DNA of 64,000 bases, from assembly GCA_014218235.1 (NCBI GenBank), contig JACBKR010001245.1, positions 124,001 to 188,000 of the forward strand, in the 5' to 3' direction. Positions 1 to 12,445 of this stretch are shown piece by piece; the stretch's first letter is position 1; each line of letters begins with the position of its first letter. The stretch is from Colocasia esculenta. Lineage: Eukaryota; Streptophyta; Magnoliopsida; Alismatales; Araceae. Made by a program: the position numbers and the translations under genes. Under the pieces are notes generated by a model, which was not told the DNA's origin, did not search any database, and saw nothing but the letters and a program-made list of their open reading frames with translations.

Positions 1-1745
1 TCAGAGGTGATTACCTCGGGACGCCAAACCTGCAGAGGAGGTTCTTCCATACGAACTTCCACGCGGCCTGTTCAGTAATTGTGGCGACGGGTTCGGCCTC
101 GATCCACTTGGTGAAGTAATCGATGGCTACGAACAAAAATTTCTTCCGACCTTGGGCCTCTGGAAAGGGACCTAAGATATCAATGCCCCATCTGGCGAAA
201 GGGCGTGGCTCGAACATACTGTGAAGCTGTTCGGCTGGCTGCTTGATGAGTACCCCGAACTTCTGGCATTCTGGACATTTCCTGACGAAGGACATGCAAT
301 CCTTCTGAAGAGAAGGCCACCAGAATCCTGCTCGGATGATGCTGCGTGCTAGCGTTCTACCCCCCAGGTGGCTTCCGCACAGCCCCTCGTGAACTTCTTC
401 TGTGGCCGCAAGGGCCTCCTCAGGGTTGAGACAACGCAGAAGAGGTCTTGCAAGGGACCGTCGGTACAGCTTGCCTTCTACGAGGGTGAAATGCTGAGAG
501 CGCATCCTGACTTTCCGAGCTTCGTCCTGTTCGGGCGGAAGCTTACCTCGGAGAAGGTACACCAAGAGAGGGTCCACCCAACTTGGGGTTGGTGGGCCTG
601 TTTCTATGGAGGCTACATCAATCTCCGTGCTCGGCGATGCGAGCTCTTCAATAAACACAGAGCGGGAAGGGGTGATGTCACCTGAAGATGCCAATTTGGC
701 CAGTGCATCAGCTCGCGCGTTCTGCTCCCGTGGAACATGTATGACTTCGAAGTATATGAGGCCCTCTGTCTGGCTCTTGACCTGTTGGAGGTATTGAGCC
801 ATGCGAGGTTCCCTTGCTCCGAACTGTCCGCTCACCTGGCTGGCAACCAGCTGGGAGTCACTAAAGACTCTAAGCTGAATGGCCCCAAGGTGCCTAGCCA
901 TGCGAATACCGGACAGTAAAGCTTCGTATTCGGCGACGAGTTTGGAAGGCGGAAAGCGGAAACGGAGGGCATATTGGAACTCCAACCCCTCTGGGGAGGT
1001 GAGGACCAAACCTGCCCCGCTTCCGGTGACACAAGAGGATCCGTCAACATAAAGCACCCATGGGGGCTCGTCTGCCAACGGTGGATCCTGCTCGGCCGGA
1101 AGGGTACATTCCGCCACGAAGTCTGCTAACGCCTGTGTTTTGATCGCTGTCCTCGGTCGGAAGCTGATGTCGAATTCACCAAGCTCTATCGCCCACTTAA
1201 CCAACCTGCCGGAAGCCTCCGGCCGCTGAAGGATGGATTTCAGCGGCTGATCGGTTAGAACTGTAATGGAATGGGCCTGAAAATAGGGCCTGAGCTTCCG
1301 TGCAGCCGTGACGAGAGCAAGGGCAAGTTTTTCTGCTCTGGGGTACCTCCTTTTAGCTTCTTGGAGGACCCTGCTGATGTAGTATACAGGATGCTGCGCC
1401 GCTCCAACTTCTCTGATTAAGACTGCACTGATGGAGTGTTCGGTGACCGAAAGGTACACGAACAGAGGTTCTCCGAGCACAGGCTTTGAGAGAACAGGAG
1501 GGGCTGCCAAATATGCCTTCAGCTCGGTGAAGACAGCCTCGCACTCATCAGTCCATCGTACTTGCCCCCCTTACTTCGAGGAGCTTTTAGGGCCTCGGAG
1601 CAACTTGAAGAAGTTAAAACTTCTTTCTGCTGCTCGGGACATGAACCGGTTCAGTGCCGCAAGACGCCCCGTCAGGCGCTGGACGTTGCGCACTATCTTT
1701 GGACTGCTCATCTCAAGCACGGCTTGGATTTTTTCCGGGTTCGCC
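1..1745 (-). pseudogene. Copy 1 pol, downstream part: end of RT, RNase H, archaeal-type RNase H, integrase (partial)
   Basis: Continues the RT that is broken off at 10858. Reading leftwards on the minus strand it gives the RT thumb, then an in-frame TAA at 1571-1573 (copy 2 has CAA at the equivalent site), then an open frame from 1510 to the window edge. That frame holds the RT-linked RNase H (ending near TDQPLKSIL), a second RNase H with the acidic motifs YVDGS, AEYEALL, FSDSQ and ARADAL, and an integrase zinc finger with H-H-C-C spacing (from HEGLCGSH to KCPECQ). The integrase core starts with WGIDILGPFP and is cut by the window after the first catalytic Asp region. The second RNase H keeps its first catalytic Asp here, unlike in copy 2. 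Only the 3' end of the element is unseen. Confidence 0.9.
1741..1745. repeat. Target-site duplication, left copy (TCGCC)
   Basis: The five bases TCGCC directly precede the LTR start TGTAACG. They are matched by TCGCC at 10853-10857, directly after the other LTR ends in GTTACA. Removing one copy plus the element restores continuity with the homologous pol sequence in copy 2. Confidence 0.96.
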
Positions 1746-4700
1746 TGTAACGGACCGGGGTATTTATGCCCATTAAGGCTCCATATCCAGATCCGCCTCC
1801 CGCGAACGCACCGAAGTGTCGCAAGGGATATCTCACACACGAGTCCAGTAAGAGTACAAAAAGACAAACCACAAGAATATAAGACACAAGAAAGTACATG
1901 TGCTCATATCTGTTCACAATTTGTACAACTGTCCCATTACATTAATACATGTCCAATTAAAAGAGTACAACTACCTGGGGCATACCCCGAGGGAGCACAA
2001 GCTCACACAACACTAACTATTAAACTACTGCTGGTGGTACAAGTCTGTCACAACGCCACTGCAAGCCAAACACACGGCAAGCCTGAAAAGAACTGTAGGG
2101 GAGTGAGCCTCAACAAGTCACTGGCTCAGTAGGGGCTACCCAAAACAACACGGTAACCACAAACTCCTCAACCCCAATGGGTCTCACTGGCAACAACAAT
2201 AGCCAAACCATTTCATGCTCACATCATTACAATAAATAACAATTCAACATAATCATGATTATAAACATAAAGTCCTCAGAGGAAAAGTAGGACTACAGGA
2301 CTAACATAATATCATTAGTCAGCCCAACAACCAAAGTGCCTAAACCACAGTCTCACTGGCACACTGCTACAACAACGGTTGCCTAAGCTATAAGCCACAC
2401 AGGCAGATCACTGCCCAGCTACAAGCTTCACAGGCGAACCACAAACACTTGAGTAGTAGGACTGCTAACAAAGAGCTGGTCCTTTATACTCCAACCACTT
2501 TACAACAGAACTACTCAAAGGTAATGGAACTGGCTAACACGAAGCCAATCCAAAACACACTAAAGCTATAATTGGAATCATACCAAGATGAGTAAAACTC
2601 AATAAGTGGAAGGTCTACACGGCCTCCACAGAACATAGCTCAATTAAACCACAACATGCCTAGACCAAGCCTCATCGGCAAATTACCCACAAAGGTAATA
2701 TAATTAATAATTACAAACTAATCCACAATAATCTTATAAACAAAGATCTACTTAAAGCAATTAGAATACAACAAGTGGCAGGTCAAACCACAAGACCTCC
2801 ACAACACACAAGTATCCGAAAAGGTTGGTACACAATGTACCACCACAAAACTACAAAGTAACCCACGAAGGGAACAAGTACCTGCTACTCTGAGGTACCA
2901 CAACACAAACACCCAAACAAGGGTACAAGTAGGTGATAAACACCATACTGAACCATAATTATATTATACCTTTAATTAGACACAATATTACAGGTGAAAC
3001 CTTAATCGACGAGTCACACAAACCACAACTGAGTCACAACTGTGCCAACACCAGGGCACACCTCGAACTGGTCAAACCTCGACCACGAGTCACAAACTCA
3101 CAAACCACAGTCACTGGCAAAGCACGAGTCAGACCACAGCTAATGCAGGCAAAGCACGAGTCAGAAAGAAGCGCCACCACACGGGAACGGACTACTGGCT
3201 GATCAGGCCAATATCCAACCCGGACAACACAACACAAGAACTACCTCTCAGTCTCGCAGTCACGGACGAAGGTCCAACTGCCGCTCCACTAGGAAGAAGT
3301 CAAACAACTGTGGAGACCAACCAACACCACACCTGCAGACACACAACTGCAGGCCCATGCCTGGCACCTCTAGAGTCTCTGGCCGGAGCACTCTAAAGTG
3401 AGGCACTGGAAAACAGGACTAGCTGGGGACCAGTGTCGACTACTGGTGTCCGTACCCCCAACTACGAGCGCGCTACAAGCGACTACACACCCACAACACA
3501 AGCCGCTGCCCTACTGCCGTCTTTCCCTCAGCCGGACGTACAACTCAAGCACAAGAGTGAGGGTGTCCAGAAGACGACACAGACCTCAACGGTACCACAC
3601 TGTACCGGGACAAAACCCCGAGCACAACAAACACACGTGCCTGGCTCACAAAGAACCTGGGGTACCCGACTAGAGAGGCATTCCGGAATAGGCGCCGAAC
3701 CACCACACTCGGCTAGCACAAACCACGATACTTACACATATAACCTTTTCTTATAATTCACAATATACAAGTGTTAGGATTAGCTTAACATCGGTCACCG
3801 TGTGACCCCAAAGCTATCCCACACCAACACATAACTGAACCACAAACTTGCCTATCATGGTCACGAAATGACCTTCGTGGCAACACAGACCACTTACACA
3901 TAAATCAATATAACACTATTCGAAAGACAACAACAAATCAGGGCTAGGTCAATGTGGATCTTCACTGCCCAAACACCACAAAGTCATGGCTAGGCTCACA
4001 CAAGAACCTCACTGCCCAGTTACTACGATAAATCACCAGAACTATATTACCACAAAGTGTAGCACACACACACTCAAACCACGTAGACAATACATGTATA
4101 TTACACCCTGGATGGTGTACCATACGTCTTCCACGTAAACCACATGTCCAACACATGGACAACGCACTCCAAGAGTGCCACGGGTGCCAACGCACCACAC
4201 ATACCACGGAAAGCGATTACGTATATCACATATCATTTACATAAACAATGCCCATTACATGAGCAGTATGCTCCAAGAGCATAACAAGTGCACTGGCTCA
4301 CACCGGTCATCGCCATGCACACACATTACACAATATTCATAAGAAAACTACGTAAACATACTGCATGAACACATGCACAGGTTGGCGGCAACATCGACTG
4401 CCGCTTGAAGAAAGTCAACGGCAAACGATCTAGCCGTTTATCTCTTGGCTGATGAACCTGGCGTCAATCGATGTTGACGCCAAGATCTTCAACCCCAGAC
4501 CCTGCAGAAACCCTAATCGATCCCACATGCATTCCTGACCCCGAAATCATCAAGAAAATAAGAGGAAACAGTTCCTCTAACTCCCATGCATTATAATTAA
4601 ACTAAAACAACATGCTTTACTACATAAAATCATCAAACCACCCATTAACCCCACATGGTGCAACTTAATCTGAAAATACAATAAAAATGCGGGTTCAAGT

Positions 4701-5319
4701 AATTACGTTGTGTTTTAATGTTTCTAACAAGCTAACAGGGCTCGACCCCTACCTCAGAAACGCAATTAAACCCCCGAAGAACCTCGAATCACGCCGAAAC
4801 TCGAGAAACGTCCCCGAACACCGCGCTCCAATCCGTCATTCCCCGCCGATCTGCCGCTACCACGCGCACCACGGCCTTCCCACGAGCTCCCGCGACCGTC
4901 AGAACTCGCGAAGAAGCTCAAGGGTGAAGGTGGGGGAAGAGGAAGGGAGAAGGAGGAGAAAGAACAGAGCTCGGGTCTGCCATAAAAACACAGGCATGCC
5001 AGGTTAACGTCAACCATTTGGCCGTTTAACCAGACCGCCACAACTAGACGTCCACAAAGCCTGACGCCAAGTTCAACAGTCGACGTCCTCATCGATGGAC
5101 GTTAACCACCATTAACGGCACACCACTGTCGCCAACACACAGTCGACGTCACCCACCTGGACGCCAACACACTGTGTCCAGCAAGCTGAACACCAACACG
5201 GACCTAAACCAAACCCGGTAAGGATCTAACAAGAAACACACAACACTAATGGGCCTCACATTGCCACCAAACCCGCTAAACCTGGATCCACGGGGATCCG
5301 GAAAACGCGCGACGTTACA
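1746..5319 (-). repeat. LARD 3' LTR (left copy), 3574 bp
   Basis: A direct repeat of 7278-10852, with short terminal inverted repeats TGTAACG/CGTTACA. It is the 3' LTR because the primer-binding site adjoins the other copy. It contains several short chance reading frames and no recognisable gene. Differences from the other LTR are mainly 1-nt insertions or deletions in short homopolymers, with a minority of substitutions. The last few hundred bases are richer in GC and contain many ACGTC and GACGTT words. Confidence 0.95.
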
Positions 5320-7277
5320 TTATTATCACCTAAAAACAAATGTCGTCCTCGACATATAAAACAAATCACAATAAACCAAATTATCACCTAAAACAATTAA
5401 AGTCCAACACAGAACAAGTAGGATACTCTTTCTCTGCTTCAACCTTTCAATCATCTCACAATTACTCTGTTCTGTCAATTCCATTGCCTTTCTTTAGCTT
5501 TTAACCGTAGGTGATCCTACCTTGCCAATGGCGCTTTATCTCCTTGGACTGAACCTACTTCCACAATTCTGGGCTGTGTTTGCAACATTTCTTTCGAGAC
5601 TACTTTACCTTTCTCAAATATCTTACATTGTAATATTCTTTCATGCCACCATTTTCCCTTTTCATTTATCACTGTCTACCGTTATCTTGCCTCATCTGCA
5701 TTTATATTCACAACTGATACCTCTTCAAAGAAAACCAATCACCACTTTTGAATTTTCTGCTCTTTCATATTATTCTGTTCATACCGCTTAAAGCCGATCT
5801 CTGATTAAAAACCATAATAAATTCTGTCCTTTATTCCGCTGCGCAAACTTTACACTTTCTTTTTATCTCAGCAAAGCTTGAACAATTTATGAATATTAAA
5901 TCTTTCTTGCTTCTGCTCCGCTGCACTACTCTAATCACACTGAACACTTTTGCAAATATTCCACAATTTCTGTTCACAATATTACTTTCAATTGCTTTCT
6001 TCTGACTTCAACTGCTTCTCAAATCATCCCTTTTAATTAATTCCTGCTGAAGAAATTACTACAATTTCTGATCTGCGAAACCACTATTGACATATTGCGC
6101 TTTTCATATATCTTTCTTACTTTACTGACATTCTCTGGCTAATCTCATAGCTTTGTTGCATAAACTTTCCAAATATTTTTTAATCAATCTGCTCCAGCAT
6201 AATACTATGATATCTAATAAGAATTTATTTCTACTCAATTAAATCATTTCTTTGCACCAATATGCAAACTCTAACCTATTTTCTGACTCATCTGATCTTA
6301 TTCACTTCATCATTTACCAAATTCTTTCTTTCTCTAATCCATATCTTTTCTTTATCTAAACTACCAATCATCAACTAAATATTCCTCTTGTGCAAGTTTC
6401 CAAATCCTTATTGCACATAATCCTTATCTTCTCTCTTTCTTTATTTATTCAACATCATTTCTATACTTTTTATACAAATCTTCATATCACACTAGCTTCC
6501 AGCTATCATCATATTTCATAACAATACTTTTCTCAAATTTCTGATCTCGGGCATATTGAATCTATTTGCCATAAATCACTGCTCTTATATGTACTGATAC
6601 CTCTTTTAAAGCTGGCCTGCCTTTCTTGATCATATCAAACTCTTCATAACTTTAATCACATTTTCATCCACACTGTTTCTTAATATCCACTGACTCAAAT
6701 CTCTAATGCCACAGCTCAACTGCAATTTATCACACACACACTGACCTGATCCTTATCACCTTGTTACTATGCACCTGTCTCTGCCAACTTTCTATCTCAT
6801 AATAACTTACTGAATTCCATATCCAAATTTGCTAATCTCTTCAATTCCTTTAACTACAAATCTTTAACAACCAAATTGATCTATCACAGAAATACTTTAT
6901 AATTATCTCAGCTAACTCTGTACTTTATTAACATATAACAGATATATCCTTCTCAAGACATTACTTTACATTTCTCTTCTAATCTCTGCAACTGAAAACT
7001 TTAAAATACTGTACTTTAACTGCTTTAACTGCACTAGTGCCAGGATGCTACCACACAACTTATGCCACTATCCACGCTGAGGCACAACAACTGCTCACAT
7101 CTGCCAATCTAACAAACAGAAACATACGGTTTACGTGCCAAAAGCTCACGTAAAAACTACTTTATATCACACAAAACCACAAACTTACTACCAGCAGTGA
7201 ACATTAGTCCATGTATTGGGACATTGTACTTTCAGTGTCTTTTCATATTCTAACTGGACATTGCTCTGATACCAACT
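5320..7277 (-). other. LARD internal region, non-coding
   Basis: About 1.96 kb of AT- and pyrimidine-rich DNA (on the plus strand) between the LTRs. The longest open stretches, such as one near 5522-5791, encode low-complexity hydrophobic sequence with no retrotransposon motif: no zinc knuckle, no YVDD, no integrase signature. A short phrase near the left end (ATTATCACCTAAAA) occurs twice within about 75 bp. I see no convincing polypurine tract next to the 3' LTR. This is what a large retrotransposon derivative looks like. Confidence 0.85.
7263..7274 (-). other. LARD primer-binding site (initiator-Met tRNA)
   Basis: On the minus strand this reads TGGTATCAGAGC, the standard plant primer site complementary to the 3' end of initiator-methionine tRNA. 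It sits three bases inside the LTR that starts at 7278. It fixes the element's orientation and shows that the internal region begins here. Confidence 0.93.
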
Positions 7278-10200
7278 TGTAACGGACCGGGGTATTTATG
7301 CCCATTAAGGCTCCATATCCAGATCCGCCTCCCGCGAACGCACCGAAGTGTCGCAAGGGATATCTCACACACGAGTCCAGTAAGAGTACAAAAAGACAAA
7401 CCACAAGAATATAAGACACAAGAAAGTACATGTGCTCATATCTGTTCACAAATTTGTACAACTGTCCCATTACATTAATACATGTCCAATTTAAAAGAGT
7501 ACAACTACCTGGGGCATACCCCGAGGGAGCACAAGCTCACACAACACTAACTATTAAACTACTGCTGGTGGTACAAGTCTGTCACAACGCCACTGCAAGC
7601 CAAACACACGGCAAGCCCTAAAAAGAACTGTAGGGGAGTGAGCCTCAACAAGTCACTGGCTCAGTAGGGGCTACCCAAAACAACACGGTAACCACAAACT
7701 CCTCAACCCCAATGGGTCTCACTGGCAACAACAATAGCCAAACCATTTCATGCTCACATCATTACAATAAATAACAATTCAACATAATCATGATTATAAA
7801 CATAAAGTCCTCAGAAGAAAAGTAGGACTACAGGACTAACATAATATCATTAGTCAGCCCAACAACCAAAGTGCCTAAACCACAGTCTCACTGGCACACT
7901 GCTACAACAATGGGTTGCCTAAGCTATAAGCCACACAGGCAGATCACTGCCCAGCCTACAAGCTTCACAGGCGAACCACAAACACTTGAGTAGTAGGACT
8001 GCTAACAAAGAGCTGGTCCTTTATACTCCAAACCACTTTACAACAGAACTACTCAAAGGTAATGGAACTGGATAACACGAAGCCAATCCAAAACACACTA
8101 AAGCTATAATTGGAATCATACCCAAGATGAGTAAAACTCAATAAGTGGAAGGTCTACACGGCCTCCACAGAACATAGCTCAATTAAACCACAACATGCCT
8201 AGACCATAAGCCTCATCGGCAAATTACCCACAAGGTAATATAATTATAATTACAAACTAATCCACAATAACTTATAAATAAGATCTACTTAAAGCAATTA
8301 GAATACAACAAGTGGCAGGTCAAACCACAAGACCTCCACAACACACAAGTATCCGGAAAGGTTGGTACACAATGTACCACCACAAAACTACAAAATAACC
8401 CACGAAGGGAACAAGTACCTGCTACTGAGGTACCACAACACACAAACACCCAAACAAGGGTACAAGTAGGTGATAAACACCATACTGAACCATAATTATA
8501 TTATACCTTTAATTAGACACAATATTACAGGTGAACCTTAATCGACGAGTCACACAAACCACAACTGAGTCACAATGTGCCAACACCAGGGCACACCTCG
8601 AACTGGTCAAACCTCGACCACGAGTCACAACTCACAAACCACAGTCACTGGCAAAGCACGAGTCAGACACAGCTAATGCAGGCAAAGCACGAGTCAGAAA
8701 GAACAGCGCCACCACACGGGAACGGACTACTGGCTGATCAGGCCAATATCCAACCGGACAACACAACACAAGAACTACCTCTCAGTCTCGCAGTCACGGA
8801 CGAAAGGTCCAACTGCCGCTCCACTAGGAAGAAGTCAAACAACTGTGGAGACCAACCACACCACACCTGCAGACACACAACTGTAGGCCCATGCCTGGCA
8901 CCTCTAGAGTCTCTGGCCGGAGCACTCTAAAGTGAGGCACTGGAAAACAGGACTAGCTGGGGACCAGTGTCGACTACTGGTGTCCGTACCCCCAACTACG
9001 AGCGCGCTACAAGCGACTACACACCCACAACACAAGCCGCTGCCCTACTGCCGTCTTTCCCTCAGCCGGACGTACAACTCAAGCACAAGAGTGAGGGTGT
9101 CCAGGAAGACGACACAGACCTCAACGGTACCCACAACTGTACCGGGACAAAACCCCGAGCACAACAACACACGTGCCTGGCTCACAAAGAACCTGGGGTA
9201 CCCGACTAGAGAGGCATTCCGGAATAGGCGCCGGACCACCACACTCGGCTAGCACAAAGCACGATACTTACACATATAACCTTTTCTTATAATTCACAAT
9301 ATACAAGTGTTAGGATTAGCTTAACATCGGTCACCGTGTGACCCCAAAGCTATCTCATACCAACACATAACTGAACCACAAACTTGCCTATCATTGGTCA
9401 CGAAATGACCTTCGTGGCAACACAGACCACTTAACACATAAATCAATATAACCTATTCGAAAGACAACAACAAATCAGGGCTAGGTCAATGTGGACCTTC
9501 ACTGCCCAAACACCACAAAGTCATGGCTAGGCTCACACAAGAACCTCACTGCCCAGTTACTACGATAAATCACCAGAACTATATTACCACAAAGTGTGTA
9601 GCACACACACTCAAACCACGTAGACAATATGTATATTACACCCTGGATGGTGTACCATACGTCTTCCACGTAAACCACATGTCCAACACATGGACAACGC
9701 ACTCCAAGAGTGCCACGGGTGCCAACGCACCACACATACCACGGAAAGCGATTACGTATATCACATATCATTTACATAAAACATGCCCATTACATGAGCA
9801 GTATGCTCCAAGAGCATAACAAGTGCACTGGGTCACACCGGTCATCGCCATGCACACACAATTACACAATATTCATAAGAAAACTACGTAAACAATACTG
9901 CATGAAACATGCACAGGTTGGCGGCAACATCGACTGCCGCTTGAAGAAAGTCAACGGCAAACGATCTAGCCGTTTATCTCTTGGCTGATGAACCTGGCGT
10001 CAATCGATGTTGACGCCAAGATCTTCAACCCCAGACCCTGCAGAAAACCTAATCGATCCACATGCATTCCTGACCCCGAAATCATCAAGAAAATAAGAGG
10101 AAACAGTTCCTCTAACTCCCATGCATTATAATTAAACTAAAACAACATGCTTTACATAAATCATCAAACACCCATTAACCCCACATGGTGCAACTTAATC

Positions 10201-10852
10201 TGAAAATACAATAAAAATGCGGGTTCAAGTAATTACGTTGTGTTTTAATGTTTCTAACAAGATAACAGGGCTCGACCCCTACCTCAGAAACGCAATTAAA
10301 CCCCGAAGAACCTCGAATCACGCCGAAACTCGAGAAAGTCCCACGAACACCGCGCTCCAATCCGTCATTCCCCGCCCGATCTGCCGCTACCACGCGCACC
10401 ACGGCCTTCCCACGAGCTCCCGCCGATCGTCAGAACTCGCGAAGAAGCTCAAGGGTGAAGGTGGGGGAAGAGGAAGGGAGAAGGAGGAGAAAGAACAGAG
10501 CTCGGGTTTGCCATAAAAACACAGGCATGCCAGGTTAACGTCAACCCTTTGGCCGTTTAACCAGACCGCCACAACTAGACGTCCACAAAGCCTGACGCCA
10601 AGTTCAACAGTCGACGTCCTCATCGATGGACGTTAACACCATGTTAACGGCACACCACTGCCGCCAACACACAGTCGACGTCACCCACCTGGACGCCAAC
10701 ACACTGTGTCCAGCAAGCTGAACACCAACACGGACCTAAACCAAACCCGGTAAGGATCTAACAAGAAACACACAACACTAATGGGCCTCACATTGGCCAC
10801 CAAACCCGCTAAACCTGGATCCACGGGGATCCGGAAAACGCGCGACGTTACA
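7278..10852 (-). repeat. LARD 5' LTR (right copy), 3575 bp
   Basis: The partner of 1746-5319, one base longer, with the same termini. It adjoins the primer-binding site at 7263-7274 and the TCGCC duplication at 10853-10857. Many single-base length differences from the other LTR are visible by eye, for example at 7449-7452, 7490-7493, 7912-7916 and 8030-8034. Confidence 0.95.
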
Positions 10853-10857
10853 TCGCC

Positions 10858-12445
10858 TCTATTCCTCTGTTTGATACGAGGAACCCGAGGAACTTACCTG
10901 ACCGAACACCAACGCGCACTTGGCGGGATTGAGCTTCATATTATACCTTCTCAGAGTTGTGAAAGTTTCCTGGAGGTCGGAAATGTGGTCAGTACTCGGA
11001 AGTGTCTTGACCAGCATGTCATCAACATAGACCTCCATGTTGCGCCCCATCTGCTGCTCGAACATCTTGTTGACCAGCCGCTGGTAAGTCGCGCCTGCAT
11101 TCTTCAGACCAAAAGGCATTCTGGTGAAATAGTATAAGCCTAGGTCTGTAACGAACGTCGTGGCGTCTTGATTCGGGGGATGCATATTGATCTGGTGGTA
11201 ACCAGAGTAGGCATCCAAGAAGCTGAGAAGCTCGTGCCCGGAAGTAGCGTCCACCAGCTGATCAATGCGTGGCAGAGGGAAGTTATCCTTGGGCGTTGCC
11301 TTATTGAGATCTTTGTAATCCACGCACACACGCCATTTGCCGTTGGCTTTGCGCACGAGGACCACGTTGGAGATCCATCTTGGATATTGGGCTTCTCGGA
11401 GGAGCCCAACAGTTCGGCTTTTGACCACGTGATCCTGAATCACGGTCTGCCGTTCTCGGTTCACAGGTCGTCTCCTTTGCTGAACTGGTGGGATCCGGGG
11501 ATCCAACCGGAGGCGATGCACCATGACCTCTGGGCGGATGCTTGGGAGCTCGTCATCAGACCAGGCGAACACGTCCAAATTGGCCAACAGGAAGGCTGTG
11601 TAGCGCTGCTGCTCGGCCTCTGTCAACAAGGCGCCAATGTACAAGACGTGTTCATGGTCATCGTCCATCTGGATGGAGATTAAATCTTCCGCAGGCGTCC
11701 CTCGGCTGGTGGAGGGCTGATCGGAGGTTGAAGGAGCTGTATCAGCGAGTGGTTGCTTGTCCCTTAAGGAGAGGACATAGCAACGGCGAGACTCGCGCTG
11801 ACACCCGGGCACTTCGCCCACTCCACTTGGAGTAGGAAACTTCATCTTCTGATGGAGTGACGAAGGTACTGCTTTGATGCGTCTGATCAGACCTCTGCCT
11901 AGGATAGCATTGTATCTGGTCATGTTGTTGATGACCAGGAAGTCAACAATTTTGGTCACAGCCTTAGGAGCCGTTCCCAAGGTGATCGGAAGGCGGACCC
12001 TTCCCATGGGCTGAACCGAAACTCCCGAAAAGCCGAACAGTGGCGAGTTTACAGGGGTGAGTTGATTGGTTCGCAGGCCCATGAGGACAAAACAATCGTA
12101 AGCCAAGACATCGGGGGCGCTTCCATTATCTACCAGAATCCGGCGCACATTACAGTGGTTGATGGTGGCCGAAATGACCAACGCATCAGTGTGTGGGGTC
12201 GTAACCCCTACAAGATCTTCATCCGAGAAGGTTATAGCCTCCTCGGGTTGTGCGCGTGCAGGACTGGCAGGATATGGAGCCGACCGAGGTGCCGAAGGCC
12301 TATCTACCACATGCACTCGCCTTGCGTAGTCGCATCGGCTTCGAGTGCTTTCTCCGCCCGCGCCGAAGCCTCCCGCGATCACGTTGATCTCCTGCCCATT
12401 GGGCTCGTTGTTGATCGGCTGCTCGGGAGTGCAGTCTCGGCGTCA
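10858..12445 (-). pseudogene. Copy 1 protease and reverse transcriptase (5' part of pol), broken
   Basis: An open frame from 12382 to 10859 on the minus strand, in frame with gag but separated from it by a TGA at 12443-12445; copy 2 has CGA at the same codon. The aspartic protease carries VDNGSAPDVL, with D-N-G in place of the usual D-T/S-G, which is common in Tat elements. The RT has the fingers motif with PRIDQL, LSFLDAYSGYHQ containing the first catalytic Asp, and YVDD at the active site. Near 10906 a single base is missing relative to copy 2, so the last roughly 15 residues are frameshifted. The nested element then interrupts the gene at 10857/1745. Confidence 0.9.

Larger units (their letters stand above)
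1746..10852 (-). mobile_element. Large non-autonomous LTR retrotransposon (LARD-like), nested in copy 1
   Basis: Two long near-identical LTRs (1746-5319, 3574 bp; 7278-10852, 3575 bp) flank a 1958-bp internal region. Both LTRs begin TGTAACG and end CGTTACA. The insertion made a perfect 5-bp duplication, TCGCC, at 1741-1745 and 10853-10857. The uninterrupted sequence in copy 2 (around 34950) shows TCGCC once, which proves the junctions. The primer-binding site lies beside the right LTR on the minus strand, so the element reads leftwards. No gag or pol similarity is visible in either LTR or in the internal part, so it must have been moved by another element's proteins. The TGTAACG-type LTR start and initiator-Met primer would fit a Del/Tekay-type parent, but that is inference. 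Confidence 0.95.

Noticed and set aside
1431..2132. 233-codon plus-strand frame crossing the LTR junction at 1746
   Set aside because: It spans two unrelated mobile elements and is antisense to RNase H at its start, so it cannot be an ancestral gene.
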